Below the pieces are notes generated by a model that saw nothing but the letters and a program-made list of their open reading frames with translations, made no database searches and had not been told where the DNA came from. Below are positions 55,466-64,000 of a stretch of DNA of 64,000 nucleotides, one piece after another. Numbering within the stretch: position 1 is the first letter of the stretch; every line of letters begins with the position of its first letter. Source of the stretch: Myxococcales bacterium (GTDB lineage: Bacteria; Myxococcota_A; UBA796; GCA-2862545); the NCBI GenBank assembly GCA_019634415.1, contig JAHQVJ010000161.1, positions 40,960-104,959 of the forward strand, given 5' to 3'. The position numbers were made by a program, and so were the translations under genes.

Positions 55466-56151
55466 TGCGCTCCAGCGAGATCACCCACCCTGGGCCCACC
55501 ACGTCGCTGCTCCTCTACTGGTTCGCCCGGCTGTGGATGTTCGTCTTCCGCTGGGATGTGGAGGGAGGGCCTCCCGACTCTCCCACCGGCGTCGTGATCG
55601 CCGCGCCCCACACCAGCAACTGGGATCTGGCCCACATGCTGGCGGCCTCCCTCATCTTCCGCTTTCGGGTCTCCTGGCTCGGAAAGGACAGCCTGTTCCG
55701 ACCGCCCTTCGGTTGGTTCATGAGGGCGCTGGGGGGCGTACCCGTGGACCGCTCCGCGCCTGGCGGCCTGGTGCAGCAAGCGGCCGATGCGCTGACTCGG
55801 ACCGAGCGCCTGATGATCGCGGTGCCGCCCAGTGGCACCCGCGGCAAGCGCGACGGCTGGAAGAGCGGCTTCTACTGGATCGCCCACACCGCCCAGGTAC
55901 CGGTGGTGTGCGGCTACCTCGACTACTCTCGTCGAGTGGCGGGTCTCGGCTACGCCTTCGTGCCCTCCGGAGACGTGGCCGCCGACATGGAGAAGGTCCG
56001 GGAGGTGTACGCCACCTTTCGCGGGAAGTTCCCCGAGCTGGAGTCCACGATCCAGCTCAAGGAAGAGCGTCTGATCCCGGAGAACCCCGCTACCGAGGAT
56101 GCATCGGACTCCCCGATGTCAGAAGACGCCGACGACTCCAGGCCAACCTAG
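55465..56151 (+). CDS. Lysophospholipid / glycerol-phosphate acyltransferase family protein
   Basis: This 228-residue membrane-associated enzyme has a hydrophobic N-terminus (SLLLYWFARLWMFVF) and the H-x4-D catalytic motif in PHTSNWD, then FGWFMRALGGVPVDR. The third motif reads PPSGTRGK rather than the common PEGTR. It likely acylates a lysophospholipid or similar acceptor at the inner membrane. GTG 55465 overlaps the stop of the dehydrogenase, so the two are coupled. Its last 33 bases overlap the converging protease gene. Confidence 0.85.
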   Translation: MRSSEITHPGPTTSLLLYWFARLWMFVFRWDVEGGPPDSPTGVVIAAPHTSNWDLAHMLAASLIFRFRVSWLGKDSLFRPPFGWFMRALGGVPVDRSAPGGLVQQAADALTRTERLMIAVPPSGTRGKRDGWKSGFYWIAHTAQVPVVCGYLDYSRRVAGLGYAFVPSGDVAADMEKVREVYATFRGKFPELESTIQLKEERLIPENPATEDASDSPMSEDADDSRPT

Positions 56152-57180
56152 ACTCGCGCCGCTGGTGGAGGTGATTCGCCCATCGGGTTGTACGAGCAGC
56201 CCAGCGTGGAACGCCACCCCGCGCACCCGCAGGCTCAACCCCGCGCCCGGCCGCAGATCCAGCGAACGAGACTGAAGCTGTACGTCCTCGATGCGCACCG
56301 TGGACACCGCAGCCACGCCAGCCCAGGCGTCGATCCGCACCGCGAAGGAGCCGCGGCCGAGTCGCTGACGAAGCCCTAGGCGTGCCGAGCCGACGACGCC
56401 CTCGGAGGTGCCGAACCGCAGCGCTCGCCACCGCGGGGAGAGGGGTGCCGATCCCGACAGCGACGCCACCACGCGGTCTCGTATCGCCAGCACGGCCGTC
56501 GCTCCGACCGACAGTCCACCCACGGCGCTGTCGAGGCTCGTCAGCCCGACCTCGGCGCCCAGGGTCCCCCCCAGCCCTGCAGGCGAAGGCTCCTCCTGGA
56601 GCAGGGCCCGCAGCGCGTCGCTGTGGCCAGCGAACGCCACGCCTCGACCGATGGCTCGGCGACTCACGATGCCCACGATGGATCCCGCGGCGTCCACCAG
56701 GGGGCCACCCGAGTTCCCGGGGTTCACGGCGGCGTCGAACTGTACGCTGCGGCTCCCCGTCGCAGACACGATGCCCTGGGTCGCTGACCACCGCAGCGTG
56801 CCTTCGAAGAAGCCCCCCGGTGGGTCGGAGGCCAGCGGGTGGCCCAGGGCCCAGATCCGGTCCCCCACCGCCCACGTCTCGGCGAGGGGAAGTCCGAGTG
56901 CGATGGGCGCATCGTCGGGAAGGGTCACCAGCGCCAGATCGGAGGCGACGTCGACGGCGCTCACCCGCCCCACCACCGACGAACCATCCCGGGTCTGCAC
57001 CTGGGGTCGTCCGCCCGACGCCACACAATGGTACGCCGTGGCCACCTGATCGGTCTGCGCCACCAACACACCGGCGCATGTGGTGCTGCCTTGTCGCACC
57101 AGCACGACGGCATCGAGCCATTGGTCGGGTGCTGCAGCCGAGGCCACCGCGAGCATCGTCACACCGATCATGGCGAGCAT
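56119..57180 (-). CDS. Trypsin-like serine protease with beta-rich C-terminal domain
   Basis: The 353-residue exported product has a signal peptide (MLAMIGVTMLAVASAAA) and then an HtrA/trypsin-type domain with His51 (TAYHC), Asp81 (ASDLAL) and Ser157 (PGNSGGPLV). There is no PDZ domain. Residues ~200-353 instead alternate in short strands (VVGSARLGLRQRLGRGSFAVRIDAWAGVA, GVAFHAGLLVQPDGRI) resembling half of a beta-barrel. ATG 57180 is the start. It diverges from the parvulin gene across 32 bases. Confidence 0.85.
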   Translation of the reverse strand: MLAMIGVTMLAVASAAAPDQWLDAVVLVRQGSTTCAGVLVAQTDQVATAYHCVASGGRPQVQTRDGSSVVGRVSAVDVASDLALVTLPDDAPIALGLPLAETWAVGDRIWALGHPLASDPPGGFFEGTLRWSATQGIVSATGSRSVQFDAAVNPGNSGGPLVDAAGSIVGIVSRRAIGRGVAFAGHSDALRALLQEEPSPAGLGGTLGAEVGLTSLDSAVGGLSVGATAVLAIRDRVVASLSGSAPLSPRWRALRFGTSEGVVGSARLGLRQRLGRGSFAVRIDAWAGVAAVSTVRIEDVQLQSRSLDLRPGAGLSLRVRGVAFHAGLLVQPDGRITSTSGASLGWPGVVGVF

Positions 57181-57212
57181 GCTACTTGGTCTCCGATTCC
57201 AGGACTGGGGTG

Positions 57213-57998
57213 ATGGTGGGCGTGTGGTTCGCTCTATTCGGTGCTCTCGGCGCGCTCCCCGCGTGCTCCTTGACCAGCTCCACCGACCCCGCGCAGAGCG
57301 CCAGCGGATCGGCCGATCCCAACGCGGATCCGCCGCCAGCGGACAGCTTGATTCCGGTGGAGGCCTCCTATGCCGCCACCCACGTGCTGGTGTCCCATGC
57401 CGGAGCGGCCAAGGTGCCCTCGGGCATCCAGCGCACACCGGAGGAGGCCCGCAAGCAGGCCATCGCCGTGTGGCGTCGACTGGAGGCGGGCGAGTCCATG
57501 GAGGATCTCGCCCGACGCTTCAGCGACGGCCCCTCTGCCATCCGGGGAGGCACCATCGGGGTGTACGCCACGGGCACGATGATGCCCGAGTTCGAGCAAG
57601 CCGTGGCGGCGGTCGGTGAGGGCATGCACACCCGCCCGTTCCAGACCGCCTTCGGCTGGCACGTGGCACGTCGGGATGCCGTGCTCGAGGCCGGTGCACG
57701 CCACATCCTCATCACCTGGTCTGGCGCGGCTCGGAGCAAGAGCGGACGCAGCAAGCCCCAGGCGCTGCAGAAGATCCAGGAGATCAAGGCGCGGCTCGAC
57801 GCGGGCGAGGACTTCAGCGAGGTCGCGCGCGGAGTCAGCGAAGACGCCACGGCTCCCGCGGGTGGCGACCTGGGCACCGTGGCTCCGGGGCAGCTCATCC
57901 CTGCCTTCGAGGACGCGCTGTTCGCACTCACGCCTGGTCAGCGCAGCCACGTGGTCGAGACCCCGTATGGATTTCACATCATCGAGCGAACTCGCTGA
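57213..57998 (+). CDS. Lipoprotein with two parvulin-type peptidyl-prolyl isomerase domains
   Basis: The 261-residue product has a lipobox LPAC near residue 17 and a short Ser/Pro linker. Two PpiC domains follow in tandem, ~50-155 (ATHVLVSHAG, FSDGPSAIRGGTIGVY, FGWHVARRD) and ~158-261 (ARHILITWSG, VSEDATAPAGGDLGTV, YGFHIIERT). The second keeps more of the family pattern than the first. It should assist outer-membrane or exported protein folding on the periplasmic face. ATG 57213 is taken; an in-frame start one codon earlier is possible. Confidence 0.9.
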   Translation: MVGVWFALFGALGALPACSLTSSTDPAQSASGSADPNADPPPADSLIPVEASYAATHVLVSHAGAAKVPSGIQRTPEEARKQAIAVWRRLEAGESMEDLARRFSDGPSAIRGGTIGVYATGTMMPEFEQAVAAVGEGMHTRPFQTAFGWHVARRDAVLEAGARHILITWSGAARSKSGRSKPQALQKIQEIKARLDAGEDFSEVARGVSEDATAPAGGDLGTVAPGQLIPAFEDALFALTPGQRSHVVETPYGFHIIERTR

Positions 57999-58021
57999 CG
58001 TGGGTTGTTACTGCGGGCGCC

Positions 58022-59335
58022 ATGAATGCCTCCATCCTCACCCGAGACCGCCTGCTGCAGGGCTACCGAGACTCGGGGAAGCCACGTGACGCCTGGCTCG
58101 TCGGAGCCGAGTTCGAGCGTCACCTGTTGGACCGCACCACGGGTCACCCCCTCCCCTACACGGGCCAGCCGGGTGTGCGCTGGCTGCTCGAGCAACTCGC
58201 CGAGCGCGACGGGGAGCTGGTTCGCGAGGGGGACAACCCCATCGCGATCCTCCGACGTGGCGCCTCGGTGACGCTGGAGCCCGGCGGGCAGTTCGAGCTG
58301 TCGGGCTCTGCCGACGGTGCGCTGCAGGCCATCAACGACGAGGCCTTGGCCTTCACCGACGAGGTCGCAGGCTGGCTCGATGGGACCTCCATCGTGCAGG
58401 CCGCCATCGGCTACACGCCCTATGCTCGCATCTCCGACATCGAGTGGGTGCCCAAGGGCCGCTACGTGGTCATGCGCGAGCACCTGGCCAAGACCGGGGC
58501 GCTGGCACACGACATGATGAAGGGTACGGCAGCAGTGCAGGCCACCTTCGACTACGCCGACGAGCGCGACTGTGCGCGCAAGGTGCAGCTGGCCACGCGG
58601 CTAGGGCCCCTCACCACGGCCATGTTCGCCAACAGTCCGTACCGACAGGGCCGGCCCAGCGGGTTCATGAGCTTTCGCGGCCACGTGTGGACCCAGACCG
58701 ATCCTGCCCGCACGGGGCTGCCCGACGCCGCCGACTCCTTCTCCTTCGAGGCCTGGCTCGACTACCTGCTCGACGTGCCCATGATGTTCCGCAAGGCCCC
58801 AGACGGGAGCTGGCGGTCTGCGAACGGCCAGACCTTCCGGGCCTGGCTCGACGATCCCGACGACCCCGGCCCCACCCAGGCGGACTGGGACCTGCACCTC
58901 ACCAGCGTGTTTCCGGAGGTCCGGGTCAAGCACACCATCGAGGTGCGGGGAGCAGACTGCGTACCGCTGCCCCTCGCCATGAGCTTCGTGAGCCTGTGGA
59001 AGGGGTTGTTCTACTGTGAGCAGGCCCTGGTGGGGGCCACCGAGCTCGCAGGGCGCTTCTGTGATCACGGCACGCGGCAAGAGCGCTTCGCCCTGGCTTG
59101 TCGAGATGGTCTGCAGGCCGAGATCGGTGGCCGCCGACTCGTCGCGTGGGCGGAGGAGCTGCTCGATCTGGCCGACGGCGCCCTACAGCGCTGCGCGCCC
59201 GAGGATCGCCCCTGGCTCCGGCCGCTGGGGCGTCAGGTGGCGACGGGCCGCAGCCACGCGCGCATGCTGCTCGATCAGTTCGGGGAGGCCCCCGCTCCCG
59301 CCGCTCTCGTCGAGGCGAGCTCCATCACGGCGTGA
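58022..59335 (+). CDS. gshA: Glutamate-cysteine ligase, plant/alphaproteobacterial type
   Basis: This 437-residue GCS2-type enzyme joins glutamate and cysteine, the first step of glutathione synthesis. Landmarks are GAEFERHLLD, TLEPGGQFELSG (the ATP/metal-binding strand), KGRYVVMREHL, TFDYADERDCARKV and VRVKHTIEVRGADC. ATG 58022 is the start, 24 bases after the parvulin gene. No gshB is adjacent. The end overlaps the converging methyltransferase gene by 11 bases. Confidence 0.92.
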   Translation: MNASILTRDRLLQGYRDSGKPRDAWLVGAEFERHLLDRTTGHPLPYTGQPGVRWLLEQLAERDGELVREGDNPIAILRRGASVTLEPGGQFELSGSADGALQAINDEALAFTDEVAGWLDGTSIVQAAIGYTPYARISDIEWVPKGRYVVMREHLAKTGALAHDMMKGTAAVQATFDYADERDCARKVQLATRLGPLTTAMFANSPYRQGRPSGFMSFRGHVWTQTDPARTGLPDAADSFSFEAWLDYLLDVPMMFRKAPDGSWRSANGQTFRAWLDDPDDPGPTQADWDLHLTSVFPEVRVKHTIEVRGADCVPLPLAMSFVSLWKGLFYCEQALVGATELAGRFCDHGTRQERFALACRDGLQAEIGGRRLVAWAEELLDLADGALQRCAPEDRPWLRPLGRQVATGRSHARMLLDQFGEAPAPAALVEASSITA

Positions 59336-60071
59336 ACCAGCCGTCTTGCCGCCGCTTGTCGTAGAGCAACACCGCAGCGGCCACGCTCACGTTCAGGGAC
59401 TCCAAGTCCCCCGCCAGGGGGATGGACACCAGCGTGTCGCAGCGCTCGGCGACCTTGGGCGACAGCCCACGTCCCTCCTCGCCGAGCACCAACGCCATCG
59501 GCCCCCGCAGATCCACCTCGCCGAGCGGTTGGCCGGCGCCGTCCGCCCCCACCACCCGCACGCCCGCACGCTTCAGGGCCTTGATGGCGGGGAACATGCC
59601 CTCGCGTGCGATGCGAACCTCCTCGACGGCACCCATCGAGACCCGAGCCACCACCGAGGTGAGGCCCGCGCCACGCCGGGTGGGGATCACCAACCCCGTG
59701 ACCCCGAACCCCAGGGCGGAGCGCAGCACCGCCCCCAGGTTGTGCTCGTACTGCAGGCCGTCCGCCAGCACGATCAGCGACTCCCGCCCCTCGTCCAGAT
59801 CGGCGTCCACGATGGCCTTGGCCGTCCAGAGGACGACAGGATCCACCTCCGCGATGACGCCGTTGTGCACGCGCCCGTCGGCCAGTCGATCCAGCCGCCG
59901 ACGCTCGGTGACCTCCACCGGCACACCGGCCGACTCGGCCAGCTCACGGATCCGCGCCAGACGTGGCTCGGGCTTGGCACCACGATCGACCCAGATCCGG
60001 TGCACGCGCCGGTGCCCTCGCTGCAGACACTCCACCACCGGGTTGCGTCCTTCCAGGCGCTGCAGCGCCAT
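59325..60071 (-). CDS. SpoU/TrmH-family rRNA 2'-O-methyltransferase (RlmB-like)
   Basis: This 248-residue enzyme has an N-terminal L30e-like substrate-binding domain (ALQRLEGRNPVVECLQRG, HNGVIAEV) and a SPOUT knot. The knot carries motif 1 ADGLQYEHNLGAVLRSA, motif 2 ALVLGEEGRGLS and motif 3 SIPLAGDLESLNVSVAAAVLLY. It methylates a ribose in 23S rRNA or tRNA; RlmB (G2251) is the likeliest. ATG 60071 shares one base with the stop of the PhoH gene, so they are coupled; a longer frame is not homologous. Confidence 0.9.
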   Translation of the reverse strand: MALQRLEGRNPVVECLQRGHRRVHRIWVDRGAKPEPRLARIRELAESAGVPVEVTERRRLDRLADGRVHNGVIAEVDPVVLWTAKAIVDADLDEGRESLIVLADGLQYEHNLGAVLRSALGFGVTGLVIPTRRGAGLTSVVARVSMGAVEEVRIAREGMFPAIKALKRAGVRVVGADGAGQPLGEVDLRGPMALVLGEEGRGLSPKVAERCDTLVSIPLAGDLESLNVSVAAAVLLYDKRRQDGWFTP

Positions 60072-61444
60072 CAGAGCAGCCGGGCGGCCAGCTCCGCCAG
60101 GGCGGATCGCTCCCCCTTGCGCAGCGTGACGTGCCCTGCGATGTCGCAATCCTTGAACCGCTCGATGGTGTAGGTCAGACCGTTCGACAGGGCGTCCACG
60201 TAGGGGTTGTCGATCTGGCCCGGATCCCCCGTGAGGACCACCTTCGTGCCCTCACCCGCGCGCGTCAGCACCGTCTTGATCTCGTGGGGGGTGAGGTTCT
60301 GGGCCTCGTCCACCACCAGGTACTGCAGCGGGATGGAGCGACCACGGATGTAGGTCAGGGGCTCCACTTCGATGATCTTCTGGTCCATCAGGTACTGGTA
60401 CTCGGCCACGTCGTCCTCGCGCCCTCGCCGACCTCGGCCGTTCCCCCGCTGGGGCTCTCCCCCGTCGAGCCGACTCGACAGCAGCAGCTCCAGGTTGTCG
60501 AAGATGGGCTTCATCCACGGGTTGAGCTTCTGCTCCACGTCGCCGGGCAGGAACCCGATGTCACGCCCCAGCGGGAAGATGGGGCGACTCACCAACAGCT
60601 TGCGGTAGGTGCCCTCGTCGGCCACCATCTTCAGCCCTGCTGCGATGGCGATGAGCGTCTTGCCGGTGCCTGCCACGCCGTTGAGGGTCACCAGGTTGAT
60701 CTCGTCGTCCAGGAGTAGATCCAGCGCGAACAGCTGCTCCTTGTTGCGGGCGAAGATCCCCCACACGCCCTCGCGGAATCGACCCACCTTGCGCAGCCGC
60801 TCCTGGCGCGGATCTGCCCGCACCATGGCCGTCTTGCCGGGCTGCCCCTCGGCCGACAGGATCAGGAACCCGTGGGGAGCCGGCGGCGGACCCTCGAGCT
60901 CGTCGAGAGCGGCGTAGCCGTCGGCGTGGATACGGTCGATGAGCTCGGCTGTGGTGGTGCGCTCCTCGACCCCGGTGTACTGCTCGTCGACCTGGATGTG
61001 CGCGTTCTGGTAGTCCTCGGCCGGAACCCCCAGCGCATCGCACTTCAAGCGCATGTTCGTGTCGCGCGTGACCAGCTTGACCGACGTGCTTCCTTCCTCG
61101 TGGAGCCGGAGGACCGTGCGGAGGATCAGGTTGTCGTTGGTCTGCGGGCCCCAGGTGATCGGAAGATCCGGGCCATGGGTGCGGTAGTCCACCCGAAGCT
61201 GGCCCCCCCCTTCCAGATCGACCCCTTCTCGCAGCGATCCGCGTTGACGCAGGGCGTCGAGGTGGCGGGAGATGGTGCGCGCATTTCGTCCCGTCTCGGA
61301 CAGCTCCTTCTTGAAGCGGTCCACTTCCTCGATCACCGTCATCGGGATGATGACGTGGTGTTCGTCGAACGCGAACAGCGCGTTCGGGTCGTAGAGGAGG
61401 ACGTTGGTGTCGAGGACGTAGGACCGCGATGCGGGCTCGGACAA
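60071..61444 (-). CDS. PIN-PhoH ATPase
   Basis: This 457-residue RNA-processing ATPase has an N-terminal PIN nuclease domain (SYVLDTNVLLYDPNALFAF, with acidic metal-site residues) followed by a PhoH-type RecA-like ATPase. The ATPase has Walker A GVAGTGKTLIA, LLVSRPIFPLGRDIGFLPGD, Walker B VVDEAQNLTPHE, and LTGDPGQIDNPYVD. The family (YlaK-type) couples helicase and endonuclease activities on RNA. It is coupled to the SpoU methyltransferase gene, consistent with a role in RNA quality control or ribosome maturation (inferred). Confidence 0.93.
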   Translation of the reverse strand: MSEPASRSYVLDTNVLLYDPNALFAFDEHHVIIPMTVIEEVDRFKKELSETGRNARTISRHLDALRQRGSLREGVDLEGGGQLRVDYRTHGPDLPITWGPQTNDNLILRTVLRLHEEGSTSVKLVTRDTNMRLKCDALGVPAEDYQNAHIQVDEQYTGVEERTTTAELIDRIHADGYAALDELEGPPPAPHGFLILSAEGQPGKTAMVRADPRQERLRKVGRFREGVWGIFARNKEQLFALDLLLDDEINLVTLNGVAGTGKTLIAIAAGLKMVADEGTYRKLLVSRPIFPLGRDIGFLPGDVEQKLNPWMKPIFDNLELLLSSRLDGGEPQRGNGRGRRGREDDVAEYQYLMDQKIIEVEPLTYIRGRSIPLQYLVVDEAQNLTPHEIKTVLTRAGEGTKVVLTGDPGQIDNPYVDALSNGLTYTIERFKDCDIAGHVTLRKGERSALAELAARLL

Positions 61445-61492
61445 TGGCTCTCCGACGGTGATGCGGCCGTGGCCACGAGGTGGCCCACTATC

Positions 61493-62050
61493 CTACTCGA
61501 CAGCCGACGCGTCCATCTGGAACGTGCGCTCGTACGCGCCTTCCCGAGTGGGGCCTACCCCGAACTGCACCGTGGGGTCGTCCATCATCACGGTGCCGTC
61601 TCGGGTGGAGCCACGCCCCAGGAACACGTAGAAGCTGCCGCCCGAGGCGTTGGTGGAGACGGACTTCAGCTGCACCCGGTTGCTCCCCGGGGTGAGCCAC
61701 TTCGCGACGTCCACGATGCGCTGAGGGTCCCCAGAGCGCAGGGTCTGCGCCAGGGCGCCGTTGATCCAACACTCCACGACGTGGCCCGCGGACCCGTTGT
61801 CTTCCGTGACCAGCCAGTACCGACCATCCGGGACGCCCCCTTGTGCTGCGGGCTTCGCGCTCCGCGTGGGGGACGTCGGTGGCACCACCTCGATGCGGTA
61901 CCCCGGCGCCGTGATCCGGATGTTGCCCTGGTCGTCGAAGACCACGTCCACCTTCTCCAGGGAGACCCCGGCGACGGACCTTGGCTCGACGGGCACGTCG
62001 TTGATGAAGAGCTCACCTGCGAAGGACGCCCCCACCATCCACATCCACAT
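61493..62050 (-). CDS. Exported protein of unknown function
   Basis: The 185-residue product starts with a short signal-like segment (MWMWMVGASFAGELFIND). A strand (VDVVFDDQGNIRITAPGYRIEV) and an SPTRSAKPAA linker lead to a beta-rich domain (PDGRYWLVTEDNGSAGHVVECWINGALAQTL) with PGSNRVQLKSV, reminiscent of carbohydrate-binding or jelly-roll folds. ATG 62050 has GGAGG upstream. It diverges from the downstream kinase across 65 bases. Function unknown. Confidence 0.6.
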   Translation of the reverse strand: MWMWMVGASFAGELFINDVPVEPRSVAGVSLEKVDVVFDDQGNIRITAPGYRIEVVPPTSPTRSAKPAAQGGVPDGRYWLVTEDNGSAGHVVECWINGALAQTLRSGDPQRIVDVAKWLTPGSNRVQLKSVSTNASGGSFYVFLGRGSTRDGTVMMDDPTVQFGVGPTREGAYERTFQMDASAVE

Positions 62051-62115
62051 GCTGCCTCCAGCCTCCCTTCGTCTACCGTATCGCAACGTCCGCTATGTTC
62101 TTGCACGGAGGACGC

Positions 62116-64000
<1,885 letters not shown>

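Overview
The window is GC-rich chromosomal DNA, packed with genes and strongly biased to G/C at third codon positions. I see no plasmid, phage, IS or CRISPR signature. The gene content suggests a Gram-negative, lifestyle-complex bacterium of the Myxococcota (old Deltaproteobacteria). The clues are two Hanks-type Ser/Thr kinases (one fused to a formylglycine-generating-enzyme-like domain), an FHA-GAF-AAA+ sigma-54 activator, many lipoproteins, giant TPR and propeller-like proteins, an IF3 with a long charged C-terminal tail, and a histone-deacetylase-family enzyme. This placement is an inference from gene content; no rRNA is present to settle it.

Layout. (1) 1-9.5 kb, all minus strand: a small membrane ORF, Lon protease, biotin carboxylase, biotin carrier protein, methylmalonyl-CoA mutase large subunit, a lipoprotein, an AAA+ ATPase, Lgt and a truncated membrane protein. 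(2) 9.6-14.5 kb, plus strand: a DUF299-type dikinase regulator, then a Ser/Thr kinase followed by two lipoproteins. (3) 14.5-18.4 kb: a slightly less GC-rich intergenic patch, a protein with repeated helix-turn-helix units, a TPR-like exported protein and a sigma-54 activator. (4) 18.4-21.3 kb, minus: surE, DUF368 transporter, apt, coaE. (5) 21.3-25.2 kb, plus: ppk1 coupled to a histone-deacetylase-family fusion protein. (6) 25.2-31.3 kb, minus: an ArmA/Rmt-family 16S rRNA methyltransferase overlapping a divergent tRNA-guanine transglycosylase, tRNA-Pro, a MerR-type regulator plus lipoprotein, infC-rpmI-rplT, tRNA-Val, lipB and an exported protein. (7) 31.3-41 kb, minus: dnaE, a truncated haemoglobin, a soluble lytic transglycosylase, DUF4340, grpE and a TPR membrane protein. 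(8) 41.1-43.2 kb, plus: ECF sigma factor, anti-sigma and a membrane protein with bactofilin-like repeats. (9) 43.2-50.4 kb, minus: an 1851-residue TPR protein and an outer-membrane-type protein. (10) 50.5-56.2 kb, plus: tRNA-Thr, a 1191-residue propeller-like lipoprotein, an acyl-CoA dehydrogenase and an acyltransferase. (11) 56.1-64 kb: a trypsin-like protease diverging from a tandem parvulin lipoprotein, a glutamate-cysteine ligase, a SpoU methyltransferase with a PIN-PhoH ATPase, an exported protein, and a kinase running off the end.

Genes are very tightly packed. Four-base GTGA/ATGA overlaps occur at lgt/next gene, mutase/BCCP, BCCP/carboxylase, coaE/apt, MerR/lipoprotein, haemoglobin/Slt and sigma/anti-sigma/membrane protein, so translational coupling is widespread. 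No gene-free stretch exceeds 300 bases; the longest is 14527-14769.

The most notable items are the aminoglycoside-resistance-type 16S rRNA methyltransferase overlapping a transglycosylase with an altered substrate loop, the deacetylase fusion coupled to polyphosphate kinase, the repeated-HTH protein, and the ECF sigma factor whose conserved N-terminus has no ATG, GTG or TTG start.
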